Source: JBAQMG01 sp049302575 (GTDB lineage: Bacteria; Bacillota; Desulfitobacteriia; Desulfitobacteriales; Desulfitobacteriaceae). Taken from it: DNA of 41,084 nt. Position numbers and translations under genes: made by a program. Location: contig JBAQMG010000072.1 of NCBI GenBank assembly GCA_049302575.1, positions 1 to 41,084 of the forward strand, given 5' to 3'. The notes beneath the pieces are model-generated. The model did not search any database. It was not told the DNA's origin and saw only the letters and a list, made by a program, of their open reading frames with translations. Positions 15,930 to 24,223 of the stretch are shown here, piece by piece (positions within the stretch are counted from its first letter, which is position 1; the number at the start of each line of letters is the position of its first letter).

Positions 15930-16127
15930 ATTGACATTAATGATAATATATTAGATATCTGTAGTGATCTCTTTGATAAGCTTACCGTTATTAAAGGTTT
16001 TACCCAATTAAATAATCAGAATAAAAGCAAGAGCATAGATTTTTCCCTTCTATTAATACAAGAGATTAATAATATTGAACTTTTGCTAAGAGACCTAGTT
16101 AACTTAATTAATGATCACTCCGATTAA
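15930..16127 (+). CDS. DHp-like peptide with non-standard start
   Basis: A perfect AAGGAGGT (15914-15921) is followed 8 bases later by ATT 15930, opening 65 codons; no ATG, GTG or TTG fits that frame. The peptide reads DICSDLFDKLTVIKGFTQL, a spacer, then SLLLIQEINNIELLLRDLVNL, a two-helix pattern like the dimerisation/phosphotransfer domain of sporulation-type histidine kinases (HEIRNPLTVIKGF). The phosphorylated His position is Asp or Ser here. It ends 26 bases before a Spo0F-like receiver gene. An ATT start is rare but known; a frameshifted remnant is the alternative. Confidence 0.45.
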   Translation: MDINDNILDICSDLFDKLTVIKGFTQLNNQNKSKSIDFSLLLIQEINNIELLLRDLVNLINDHSD

Positions 16128-16153
16128 AAGAAGTTTTTTGGGGGGATATAAGA

Positions 16154-16558
16154 ATGCAACAAGGTTATGTGCTCGTTGTTGACGATAATGTCGGTATCAG
16201 ACGTCTTCTTTATGAGTTGTTGACTCAAGAAGGATACAATGTTGAAACGGCCGAAAACGGAATGGAATGTCTTATCAAAGTTCAGGTAAATAAGCTAGAC
16301 CTAATTATTTTGGATGCTAAAATGCCAGGTATCAGTGGAATAGAGACTGTTAACATGCTGAAAAAGAGTAACCCTGATTTACCGATAATCATGATTTCTG
16401 CTTACAGCGAAATGCCTCTAATTAGTGAGGCCTTAGAAAATGGATCCATTAAATATTATTTGACGAAACCTTTTGACCTTGATAAGGTTCGTAACCTTGT
16501 TAAGGTATTAGTGAAAAAGGGAACTAGGCTAGATTATGAAAATTGCTCTGAACAATAG
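16154..16558 (+). CDS. single-domain response regulator, Spo0F-like
   Basis: The 134 aa product is a receiver domain with no output domain. Acidic pocket D10/D11, phospho-acceptor D54 (IILDAKMPG), S82 (MISAY) and K105 (LTKPF) are all in place, so it should be phosphorylated. The pattern VLVVDDNVGIRRLLYELLTQEGY resembles Spo0F phosphorelay proteins. A GGGGGG-rich ribosome site precedes the ATG. No kinase gene is adjacent, only the small DHp-like peptide upstream, so its donor is presumably encoded elsewhere. It could also be a CheY-like adaptor. Confidence 0.85.
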   Translation: MQQGYVLVVDDNVGIRRLLYELLTQEGYNVETAENGMECLIKVQVNKLDLIILDAKMPGISGIETVNMLKKSNPDLPIIMISAYSEMPLISEALENGSIKYYLTKPFDLDKVRNLVKVLVKKGTRLDYENCSEQ

Positions 16559-16582
16559 AGTTCAGTACACGCTTGTCTTGGT

Positions 16583-17485
16583 TTACATAAAGTGGTTTAC
16601 ACACCCTGATATTTTTTCGAATATTTTATATAATGGTTTGGATTTCCCCATCTTGATAATTTTTTCATAAATCTCAGGTGCTTGTTCCTCAATCGCTTTA
16701 ATTTTATCCTGGATATTAAGAGAAGTTCTCGTAATATCCTGATACTTATCACATAATAGTTCATTTTTCCTTTGTATGATCCTGTCTGTTACTTTTGTTC
16801 GCGTAATCGGTTGTAGTGTATGCGGAATACTAAATGTAAAACTTACTGTATTTTTATCTACTATAAATTCAACATCCGAATAGCCTGCCTTCCTTAATCC
16901 AGTTAGAAACGCTTCGCGCATGATCTCATTATGCAGGGTAATAGCTATATCCATCGTTAATTCAAAAGGTTCTGAAAATTCACCTAGTTTAAAACCTGTT
17001 AGCCACCAGTGTTTTCCTGTTCTTGTAAAGAGTGTATTACCGTTCTTTTTTAAAGTATATGACATTGGTAATAGATCGGCATTGCTTGCAGAATTATAGA
17101 AAGTATTATTAAAAATACTGGGGATCTTTAGATCAAGTGCACCTGTATATATTCCTATCTCGCCACCAGTTACTAAATCATACTGACCTTTCCACAAGCC
17201 GATCATCCATTTTTTCTCACTATAGTCAAAGTAAATTGGTTCGCAATCTATAATCATTCCCAAAGGCGCGGCCGCTTCATCATACGCACGACAATATCCA
17301 AGATTTCTTTGCCAGGGATTAAGATTAGAATAAAAAATATCTTGGTTTGGATCATATGAATAACCAGCAATTTCTATCGCTTTATTCAGTTCATCATTAC
17401 CCGTTTTCTGAGGTAAAGAGCCGAATTCCTCACCTGTAGAAATGGTGACGAGTTCGGCTTTAGTATTAATGATCTTAATGGACAT
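16583..17485 (-). CDS. DUF4474 domain protein
   Basis: Reading from ATG 17485, after AGGGGGCG, gives 300 aa. The body matches my memory of DUF4474: AGYSYDPNQDIFYSNLNPWQ, LGYCRAYDEAAAPLGMIIDC, EPIYFDYSEKKWMIGLWKGQYDL and GGEIGIYTG. No signal peptide or membrane helix is seen over this part; the C-terminal 100 residues are helical and charged. DUF4474 proteins are common in sporulating Clostridia with no known role. It is divergent from the DUF6765 gene, with a palindrome between them. It converges on the Spo0F-like gene, 24 bases apart, without an obvious terminator. Confidence 0.78.
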   Translation of the reverse strand: MSIKIINTKAELVTISTGEEFGSLPQKTGNDELNKAIEIAGYSYDPNQDIFYSNLNPWQRNLGYCRAYDEAAAPLGMIIDCEPIYFDYSEKKWMIGLWKGQYDLVTGGEIGIYTGALDLKIPSIFNNTFYNSASNADLLPMSYTLKKNGNTLFTRTGKHWWLTGFKLGEFSEPFELTMDIAITLHNEIMREAFLTGLRKAGYSDVEFIVDKNTVSFTFSIPHTLQPITRTKVTDRIIQRKNELLCDKYQDITRTSLNIQDKIKAIEEQAPEIYEKIIKMGKSKPLYKIFEKISGCVNHFM

Positions 17486-17517
17486 ACGAATCGCCCCCTT
17501 AGTACATATTATTGGTT

Positions 17518-17537
17518 TATGCATATAATGGTGCATA
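17518..17537. promoter_or_regulatory. palindrome over a -10 element between divergent genes
   Basis: TATGCA and TGCATA are perfect inverted arms around 8 bases that contain TATAAT. The site lies between DUF4474 (minus) and DUF6765 (plus). Its place over a -10 hexamer suggests a repressor operator. No convincing -35 is seen. Confidence 0.45.
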
Positions 17538-17608
17538 ATTTATCAAATTTAAAAATTTGTAAAATACCTGAATTTTCTTTGCTGGATCAAAGTTCAAGGA
17601 GGAAACAT

Positions 17609-18724
17609 ATGAATAGAGATGCCCATTACTATGCTGTTTTAGGGTTTTGTAGAGCATGTGGTTTTAAGAAAAAAAGTGCACTAGTAATTGCCTATGCCTC
17701 ACAATTTGTGGATGATGCTAAAATAAATTTAATGTCTCTTAAAAAAACAAATATTGCTATTGAACATGACGTTGTCAATAATCTGCCTGCTTTTTTTAAT
17801 ATGGCGACTTGTCACTCTTACTTTCGAATTAAAACATTTAATTACGAGTCTATGGTAAATAACACGATTGTCTTTCATTTTGTTCCAGGTTGTAAGGGCG
17901 AAAACTTTACAAAAAAGCTTCGCTGTATGGAAGAATCCCCAGTGATTTTGGATATATTAAGAGATGTAATTGTTGAGGATGACTTGATTAAGCTAGGTAT
18001 TGTTTTGCATGCTTACGCAGATACATTTTCTCATCAAGGGTTTAGCGGGTTGTTAAGTAAAGTTAATGACATCAAGAATTGTGAAGCGAAAACTAAAGTA
18101 GGCTTAAGACTATTGGACAGAATCTCAAACATTTTCGAGTATTTTGGTAAGGAAAAATACGACGAATTTTTGGATCATATTATGCCTGCCTACGGTCACA
18201 GTCAGGCAATGGATTTTGCCGATCTTTCTGACTTGTTGTGGTCGTATGAATATGACTATAGTGATGAATTCAATGGTTCTTATAAGCTAGTCGAGATCGA
18301 TAATAAGGCAAGATATACACGAGCCTTTAAGGGCATCAGAAAACATTTGGAGAATTACTTAATAAACCATCAACAACACTCTGATAGTAATCTAAGATTT
18401 AAAAACTTTGAGATACTTATGGAGGCGCTAGTATTGGAAGGTAAGAATAATAAAAAGGAAAAGAATTGGAAAAGACTTTTAATCGAGCAGGGACTATTTA
18501 ACAAGGATGACTTAGATTTTATCATCTACGAAGATGATAGGTGGTTGAAAGAAGCATTTAGTAATTTTGATCGCAAAGTTTTTGATAATCGGGAAGTAGT
18601 AGGCGTTGATTTAGCGGATAACTTTTTGAATTCTAACTGGTATGGTTTTTATCTAGCTGTTAAATGGTATAAGAAAAAATTCTTCGAATACTGTACCAAA
18701 TATCAATTAAACATTCCTAACTAA
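17609..18724 (+). CDS. DUF6765 family protein
   Basis: From ATG 17609, after AAGGAGGA, the product is 371 aa. The start NRDAHYYAVLGFCRACGFKK and ALVIAYASQFVDDA, then VLHAYADTFSHQGFSG and MPAYGHSQAMDFADL, fit the DUF6765 family. The conserved H/D residues (DAHYY, YASQFVDDA, HAYADTFSHQ, YGHSQAMD) look like a zinc-dependent phospholipase C/S1-P1 type helical fold, an inference from the pattern only. No signal peptide is seen from this start. It is divergent from DUF4474. The function is unknown. Confidence 0.75.
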   Translation: MNRDAHYYAVLGFCRACGFKKKSALVIAYASQFVDDAKINLMSLKKTNIAIEHDVVNNLPAFFNMATCHSYFRIKTFNYESMVNNTIVFHFVPGCKGENFTKKLRCMEESPVILDILRDVIVEDDLIKLGIVLHAYADTFSHQGFSGLLSKVNDIKNCEAKTKVGLRLLDRISNIFEYFGKEKYDEFLDHIMPAYGHSQAMDFADLSDLLWSYEYDYSDEFNGSYKLVEIDNKARYTRAFKGIRKHLENYLINHQQHSDSNLRFKNFEILMEALVLEGKNNKKEKNWKRLLIEQGLFNKDDLDFIIYEDDRWLKEAFSNFDRKVFDNREVVGVDLADNFLNSNWYGFYLAVKWYKKKFFEYCTKYQLNIPN

Positions 18725-18856
18725 CGTAATTACCAGAGCAAGTGAGATGTTCAAGCCAAAAAAGAGACTCCAACCCAATCTCCAAAACCAAAAAACGGTG
18801 ATCTTAGCATTGATGGCCTATCTGCTGCCTTTATCCATACAATATTGATTGATTTA

Positions 18857-18888
18857 GAGCTGACTAATTATGTCGGCTTTTCTTTTTT
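18857..18888 (+). terminator. intrinsic terminator after DUF6765
   Basis: AGCTGAC pairs with GTCGGCT (one wobble) followed by TTTCTTTTTT. The 18725-19018 gap also has an open stretch (about 18745-18907) reading KPKNGDLSIDGLSAAFIHT, a possible gene scrap of unknown family without a start. Confidence 0.7.
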
Positions 18889-19018
18889 GCTGTTGCTAAT
18901 GCTGAATTTATATAATATACTAAATTAGTAAAATACAAATTTACTTATTTAAGGATTTAAGGATTTAAAAATCATCAGAATTAACTAATTGCAAGATTTA
19001 ATAAAAGGAGGCTTTGTA

Positions 19019-19498
19019 ATGAAAATACCCACCACTTTAAAACATAAGCCCGTCATTGTATGCGAAGATTACGAAAATATTGACGGAAGAAATGCTTATG
19101 CTTCAGATGCCAAAGGATTATCTCTTGGACTTGCCCAATGGAATGACCGAGGGAAACTCGATATCTCAGCAAAAGTATGGCGTTTTACTGGTGAAAAGTG
19201 GTCAAGACAATCGGAAGAATTACCGTTACATCGGGTGATTGACCTTGCAATTCTTATTTCTAGAGCCAAGCTCCATTTTAGGGAGGCGTATCGCTATGAA
19301 AAACTATATGATCCGCAGAAACCCGTTATCGACAGAGTTGGAATGCAGGGAGATGCCATGACGGTATCTGTATGTACAGACAACCCTATGATCGACGGCG
19401 ACATCAAGCTGTTTCAACAAGCACTTAGTAATGATGACGAATTAATTGGCGAAAGACTAAGAACGCTTGCCAAATTGTTAAAGGAATTGGAGTATTAG
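19019..19498 (+). CDS. DUF6530 family protein
   Basis: Reading from ATG 19019, after AAAGGAGG, gives 159 aa. The sequence is typical of the family: KIPTTLKHKPVIVCEDYENI, GRNAYASDAKGLSLGLAQWN, SAKVWRFTGEKWSRQSEELP and LHRVIDLAILISRAKLHF, then MTVSVCTDNPMIDGDI. It is soluble, with no signal or membrane segment. The function is unknown. A GIY-YIG nuclease scrap begins two bases after its stop, so the gene's downstream neighbourhood has been rearranged. The family name is from memory; the gene itself is certain. Confidence 0.8.
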   Translation: MKIPTTLKHKPVIVCEDYENIDGRNAYASDAKGLSLGLAQWNDRGKLDISAKVWRFTGEKWSRQSEELPLHRVIDLAILISRAKLHFREAYRYEKLYDPQKPVIDRVGMQGDAMTVSVCTDNPMIDGDIKLFQQALSNDDELIGERLRTLAKLLKELEY

Positions 19499-19500
19499 TT

Positions 19501-19620
19501 ATGGGGTGTACAAGTGATAGAAAAAAAGTGTTGCGGGAGGAATACAAGGAACGCAAAACTACTGGGGGTGTCTATAAGGTAAGCAGTACGACCTATGACA
19601 GGTATATATTACAAGGTTAA
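19501..19620 (+). pseudogene. GIY-YIG nuclease N-terminal scrap
   Basis: Thirty-nine codons from ATG 19501 read MGCTSDRKKVLREEYKERK, TTGGVYKVSSTTYDRYILQG, then stop. This resembles the opening of small GIY-YIG family proteins (EYKxRK...GVYxIxNxxxGxxxxG), where GVYK takes the place of GIY. The rest, including the catalytic Arg and Glu region, is gone. It is probably a decayed copy. Confidence 0.5.
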
Positions 19621-19742
19621 TAAATTTGAAATGCAGGAATATTTGTCTTAATGTGGAATCTAGACATGATAAAATTAATCGAAAAATGTAATAAATAAAT
19701 ACTAAAAGGGCATTTTAGATTGTAAGAAAGAGGTGTATCTCG

Positions 19743-20237
19743 ATGAATGAATTAAGTATAATTCAACAAGCCATACTCAATGAAGTAGAAGGAACGGCCT
19801 TCTATGAAATGGCGGTATTACAGGCCACGAATACAGATGTTAAATTAGCATTGCAACATCTAAGAGATCAAGAGATCGTGCATGAACGATGGTTACGTTC
19901 TCTTAACCAAAGTATTCAGGCAAAAATCACTTTTAAACTTGATCAGGATAAGCTTAATGAATTGGAAAAAGTCCAATCACCTGGGATCTTTGCCAAAGCC
20001 GGAGAGGTTTTTCAATTCAGCGCGATAGAACTCGCCATATTTGGCGCAGGGCTCTTGATGGAAAAAGCTTCAATAGATTTTTATGACAAGGCAGCTAAGG
20101 AAGCAGTTACACCAGAAGAAAAAGAATTATTCAATCATTTAGTCAAGTGGGAAACGGTTCATTTGGAGCTGCTTGATAAGATTCATTCGATGCTACAAGA
20201 TGAGTGGTGGGAAAAGCAACAGTTTTCACCGGCTTAA
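19743..20237 (+). CDS. ferritin-like diiron protein (rubrerythrin family)
   Basis: The 164 aa product is a four-helix bundle with two carboxylate motifs: NEVEGTAFYEM with DQEIVHERW in the first half, and LLMEKASIDFYDKA with LVKWETVHLELL in the second. This matches the E...ExxH pairs that bind two irons in rubrerythrin/ferritin-like proteins. There is no rubredoxin Cys4 domain. It likely handles peroxide or iron in the cytosol. An AAAGAGGTG site precedes the ATG. It leads the run to sodA, starting 12 bases before the oxidoreductase alpha subunit. Confidence 0.85.
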   Translation: MNELSIIQQAILNEVEGTAFYEMAVLQATNTDVKLALQHLRDQEIVHERWLRSLNQSIQAKITFKLDQDKLNELEKVQSPGIFAKAGEVFQFSAIELAIFGAGLLMEKASIDFYDKAAKEAVTPEEKELFNHLVKWETVHLELLDKIHSMLQDEWWEKQQFSPA

Positions 20238-20249
20238 GGAGGAAAAACC

Positions 20250-21956
20250 TTGGATTTTAATATCTTAGTTGGGGGTGCTGCGGGTCAAGGGGTAGATACC
20301 GCGGCAAAATTGCTGGAACAGATCTTGAAAAAACAAAATGTCGAGGTTTTTTCCAATAAGGACTATATGTCACGTGTCCGAGGTGGACACAATTTTATTC
20401 AAATTCGTTTTTCGGATCGGAGGATTTATTCTCACCGCGATGATTTAGACGTCATCTTAGCACTTGATCCCAGCACAGCAGAGCTGCATGCTGCCCGCTT
20501 GTCTGCCCAGGGTGTACTGATAAGTGATCAGAGTTACCGTGCGCAGATAAACTATGACAAGACCTTCTGGCTTCCGCTCAAAGAAAAGGCCGTTGAAGTA
20601 GGGACGAAATTAGTGGAAGGGACGGTAGCCGCCGGTGCTGTTCTGCGTCTGTTCGATTTTGACTTCGAAAAGGTCTGGCCAGTGCTACATAGTCTCTTTA
20701 AGTCAGAGATTTTCGAGGTTAACCGAAGAGCTTTGGAGCTTGGTTATTCGCTAGTCGAACCGAAATTTAAGGTCGATTACCCTTTAAGCCAACCGAGGAT
20801 TATGGTGACAGGTAATCAAGCGCTTGGCCTAGGTGCGTTGGCTGCTGGGGTTAGTTTTTATTCCGGCTACCCCATGACTCCCTCGACCGGCATTATGACC
20901 TACTTGGCTAGCAAAATGGAAGAAGCCGGGATTGTAGTGGAACAAGCAGAAGACGAAATTGCGGCTATCAATATGGCTATTGGTGCTTCTTATGCAGGGG
21001 CTAGAGCCATGACGGCAACGTCTGGCGGAGGGTTTTGCCTGATGGTCGAAGGGCTTGGCCTGGCGGCAATGATGGAAACACCGCTGGTTGTAGCAGAAAT
21101 CCAGCGCCCTGGTCCTGTGACAGGATTCCCCACCCGTACGGAACAGTCGGATCTTAGTTTTGTGCTTTCGGCTTCCCAAGGAGAATTCTCTCGAATGGTG
21201 ATCGCCTTGCGTGATCCGCAAGATGCCTTTTATCAAACCGTCCGTGCCTTTAATATCGCGGATAGGTTTCAAATCCCGGTGATTTTGCTAGGGGATCAAT
21301 ATTTAGGAGATTATTACCAGACTATCCCACCCTTTGATTTTTCCGGTTTAACGATTGAGCGCGGTTTAGCTGGGGAAGAGGTATGGCAGCAGTCGGAAAG
21401 CTATCAACGCTACAAACTTACGCCAGACGGAATCTCACCGCGCTTAATTCCAGGAAAATGCGGAGAACAGGTCGTTATTGTCGATAGTGATGAACATACT
21501 GAGGACGGTCATATTACAGAGTCAGCAGAGGTGCGCGTAGCTATGACCCAAAAAAGGCTACACCGGTTGCAGCTGTTGCGGGAAATTGTCCAGGAACCTT
21601 GGGTTTTGGGACAGTCTGATCCCGAGATCTTGCTTTTAGCCTGGGGGTCAACCGCTGGATCAGTTCGAGAGGCTGTGGAACGCCTTCAAGCAGAGAATTA
21701 TGCCATTGGAGCATTGATCTTTGGTGATATATACCCCTTACCGGTGAAGCAACTCCAAGGGTTATATCCTAAAGTTAAGCTGTTGATTAATGTTGAACAA
21801 AATGCCACTGGGCAACTTGCTAGCCTTATCCGCCAGGAAACTTTGATGGCCTGTACACACAGTATCTTGCGTTATGACGGAAGACAGATGAGTGGGCAAT
21901 ATATCACGGACAGGTTAAAGGAGGTACTTGCTAGTGATCAAAGAGGAACTGAGTAA
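20250..21956 (+). CDS. korA: 2-oxoacid:ferredoxin oxidoreductase, fused gamma-alpha subunit
   Basis: The 568 aa product has an N-terminal gamma domain (GGAAGQGVDTAAKLL, residues about 8-22, to about 170) fused to the pyrimidine-binding alpha domain (GNQALGLGALAAGVSFYSGYPMTPST, near 188-213; EDEIAAINMAIGASYAGARAMTATSGGG). This long form is typical of 2-oxoglutarate/2-oxoacid enzymes (KorA-type). The start is TTG after AAGGAGG. The beta subunit gene overlaps its 3' end. It would oxidatively decarboxylate a 2-oxoacid with CoA and reduce ferredoxin, or run in reverse. No delta ferredoxin subunit is present here. Confidence 0.88.
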   Translation: MDFNILVGGAAGQGVDTAAKLLEQILKKQNVEVFSNKDYMSRVRGGHNFIQIRFSDRRIYSHRDDLDVILALDPSTAELHAARLSAQGVLISDQSYRAQINYDKTFWLPLKEKAVEVGTKLVEGTVAAGAVLRLFDFDFEKVWPVLHSLFKSEIFEVNRRALELGYSLVEPKFKVDYPLSQPRIMVTGNQALGLGALAAGVSFYSGYPMTPSTGIMTYLASKMEEAGIVVEQAEDEIAAINMAIGASYAGARAMTATSGGGFCLMVEGLGLAAMMETPLVVAEIQRPGPVTGFPTRTEQSDLSFVLSASQGEFSRMVIALRDPQDAFYQTVRAFNIADRFQIPVILLGDQYLGDYYQTIPPFDFSGLTIERGLAGEEVWQQSESYQRYKLTPDGISPRLIPGKCGEQVVIVDSDEHTEDGHITESAEVRVAMTQKRLHRLQLLREIVQEPWVLGQSDPEILLLAWGSTAGSVREAVERLQAENYAIGALIFGDIYPLPVKQLQGLYPKVKLLINVEQNATGQLASLIRQETLMACTHSILRYDGRQMSGQYITDRLKEVLASDQRGTE

Positions 21957-22803
21957 TGAAATATTCAATTCTGATGATGAAATCGCTTGGTGTCCTGGGT
22001 GCGGAAATTTTGCCATTCTCAAGGCGCTTAAGACGGCGTTGATGGAATTGAATAAACGACCTGAAGAAGTTTTGCTGGTTTCAGGAATCGGCCAAGCTGC
22101 TAAACTTCCTCATTATCTACGGGCCAATGTTTTTAACGGTTTACACGGGCGCGCTTTGCCGCCGGCAGTGGCTGCCAAAATCATCAATCCTGAACTAACG
22201 GTGATCGTCCATTCCGGGGACGGAGATAGTTACGGAGAAGGCGGTAATCATTTTATTCACAATATACGGCGTAACGTAGATATTGCTCATTTTGCACATG
22301 ACAATCAGATCTATGCTTTAACAAAGGGGCAGGCTTCTCCCACGACTGCCCTTGGACAAGTCACTGGAGTCCAGACTAAAGGTAATATAGACCAACCACT
22401 TAATCCACTCCTGTTAGCTTTGGCTGCAGGCGCAGGTTTTGTTGCTCGGGGTTTTACGGGACGTCCAGAACACCTCAAAGAGCTTATGAAGCAGGCCATC
22501 ACCTATCCTGGGTACGCCTTAGTTGATATTCTCCAACCTTGTGTCACTTTCAATAAAGTCAATACTTATCGTTGGTACCAGGACAAAGTTTATGAATTAT
22601 CAGAGGGACAAGACACCAATGACCTAAATCGTGCTCTTGAGCAAACCATGGAATGGGGAGAAAAGATCCCGCTCGGTATTTTCTATCGCGTGGAAAAACC
22701 GACCTTTAAGGATCGCCTCACGTGGCTTGCTGATCGACCCTCGTTGGTCGATCGGATCTGGGAACCGCGAGACGCTGAACATTTTATGAAAGAACTAGAA
22801 TAA
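21934..22803 (+). CDS. korB: 2-oxoacid:ferredoxin oxidoreductase, beta subunit
   Basis: GTG 21934 lies 9 bases after AAAGGAGG and is preferred over TTG 21928, which is only 3 bases away; this gives 289 aa. It is the TPP-binding subunit: WCPGCGNFAILKAL near residue 19, GDGDSYGEGGNHFIHNIRRN and DNQIYALTKGQASPTT for TPP/Mg, in the KorB pattern. It overlaps the alpha gene by 23 bases. An Fe-S ferredoxin domain is not present. The pair is embedded between diiron/ferritin genes and sodA, so a link to oxygen or iron handling is plausible but not proven. Confidence 0.88.
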   Translation: MIKEELSNEIFNSDDEIAWCPGCGNFAILKALKTALMELNKRPEEVLLVSGIGQAAKLPHYLRANVFNGLHGRALPPAVAAKIINPELTVIVHSGDGDSYGEGGNHFIHNIRRNVDIAHFAHDNQIYALTKGQASPTTALGQVTGVQTKGNIDQPLNPLLLALAAGAGFVARGFTGRPEHLKELMKQAITYPGYALVDILQPCVTFNKVNTYRWYQDKVYELSEGQDTNDLNRALEQTMEWGEKIPLGIFYRVEKPTFKDRLTWLADRPSLVDRIWEPRDAEHFMKELE

Positions 22804-22830
22804 ACAATCCAAAAATGGGGGTAACTAATT

Positions 22831-23343
22831 TTGCTGAACGAGAAGATGATTCGGAAAATAAATGAGCAAATCCAAAAAGAATTTTTCTCTGCTTACTTCT
22901 ATTTAGCTATGCAAGCGTACTTCACTTCCCAAAACCTAGATGGGTTTGCCAATTACTTTCGGGTTCAAATCCAGGAAGAACGTGATCATGCCCTAGCTTT
23001 CTTCAATTACATCGGTAAAACTGGCGGTAAAGTCTTCCTTCAAGAGATTCAACAGCCACAAAATGACTTTGCCAGTCCTCAAGAAATTTTCGAACTTGCC
23101 TTAAAGCATGAGCAGTTTATTACCCAATCCATTTACGATTTAATGGATACCGCCGTGGAAATTAAAGATCATACCACGCAAATATTCTTGCAATGGTTTA
23201 TTACGGAACAGACGGAAGAGGAAGAAAATATGGGTCGGGTACTCAATAAGTTGAAATTAATCAAGGAAGATGGCGCTGGCTTATTTATGCTCGACAATGA
23301 ATTAGCGCAAAGGCTTTATGTTCCAAGCGTGATTCCACTATAG
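22831..23343 (+). CDS. ftnA: bacterial ferritin (FtnA-type)
   Basis: The 170 aa product is a non-haem ferritin. It shows the ferroxidase pattern NEQIQKEFFSAYFYLAMQAYF (E17-like), then VQIQEERDHALAFFNYIGKTGG (the E-ExxH motif), and the later E/Q ligands in FITEQTEEEENM. It stores iron as ferric mineral in a 24-mer. The start is TTG 22831, with a GGGGGTAA upstream. It lies between korB and sodA in the same direction. Confidence 0.92.
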   Translation: MLNEKMIRKINEQIQKEFFSAYFYLAMQAYFTSQNLDGFANYFRVQIQEERDHALAFFNYIGKTGGKVFLQEIQQPQNDFASPQEIFELALKHEQFITQSIYDLMDTAVEIKDHTTQIFLQWFITEQTEEEENMGRVLNKLKLIKEDGAGLFMLDNELAQRLYVPSVIPL

Positions 23344-23376
23344 GGAAGCGTATTTAATAAACAGAGGAGGATTAGC

Positions 23377-23979
23377 ATGACCCATCAATTACCTGAATTA
23401 CCCTATGCCTATAATGCTTTAGAACCCTACTACGACGAGGTTACTGTAAAACTTCACCACGATGCCCATCATAAAGCCTATGTGGACGGGCTCAATAACG
23501 CCGAAGGAAAACTGGCGGAAGCAAGAGATAAAGGAGATTTTGCTCTAATTAAGCATTTGGAACGAGAATTAGCTTTTCATGGTTCAGGCCACTTACTTCA
23601 TAGCCTATTTTGGCAAAATATGTGTGCGGGAGGTGGTGGGTCAGCCCAAGGGATCTTAGCTGAACGCCTTACTACGGATTTTGGCTCCTTTGACAATTTC
23701 AAGAAACAGTTTAGTGCCGCTGCAGTAGCTGTTGAGGGATCTGGCTGGGCTTTATTGGTCTGGAATCCCACCTTTGCAAAATTAGAAATATTGCAGGCTG
23801 AAAAGCATCAGAACCTTACCCAATGGGGAGTTATCCCACTCTTAACTGTTGACGTTTGGGAACACGCGTATTATCTTAAATACCAAAACAAGCGCGCTGC
23901 TTGGGTTGAGGCTTGGTGGAACCTAGTTAACTGGAAGGATGTTCTTAAACGTCTGGAAAATAATGTTAATAAAATTTAG
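23377..23979 (+). CDS. sodA: superoxide dismutase, Fe/Mn family
   Basis: The 200 aa product has all four metal ligands: H27 (KLHHDAHH), H75 (HLLHSLFW), D159 and H163 (DVWEHAYYLKYQNKRAAW). Second-sphere residues are a Gly in FHGSGH and a Gln in KHQNLTQW, which fits Mn use more than Fe use in this family; that is an inference. It dismutates superoxide in the cytosol. A GAGGAGG site precedes the ATG and a strong terminator follows at 23991-24037. It ends a redox run of five genes. Confidence 0.95.
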   Translation: MTHQLPELPYAYNALEPYYDEVTVKLHHDAHHKAYVDGLNNAEGKLAEARDKGDFALIKHLERELAFHGSGHLLHSLFWQNMCAGGGGSAQGILAERLTTDFGSFDNFKKQFSAAAVAVEGSGWALLVWNPTFAKLEILQAEKHQNLTQWGVIPLLTVDVWEHAYYLKYQNKRAAWVEAWWNLVNWKDVLKRLENNVNKI

Positions 23980-23990
23980 TAATAGTTCGA

Positions 23991-24037
23991 AAAAAGGATC
24001 CGTAAAAAAACTAAAGTTCGTTGCGGATCCTTTTTTT
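23991..24037. terminator. strong terminator after sodA
   Basis: AAAAAGGATCCG pairs with CGGATCCTTTTTTT. The stem is flanked by A- and T-runs, so it can also stop leftward transcription. Confidence 0.9.
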
Positions 24038-24223
24038 GATTTGTGATCTTGTGGGACGAAATCAATGTCGTGGTCATAAATTTTCTTTTATAGGGAAAGC
24101 ATGGGGCGGGTTCAGTTGCATGCTTACTTTTGCTTCAGTTAGACTAAAGCGTGTAGAAAATAATGATAAATACCGGCAAAGCAAAGAAACGTGTTAAGAG
24201 GAAGTTAATGATACTGCTAATGA

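Noticed and set aside
20829..21272. Long antisense open frame (147 codons) inside korA
   Set aside because: It has no ribosome site, its residues do not resemble a protein family, and the plus frame is a certain gene.
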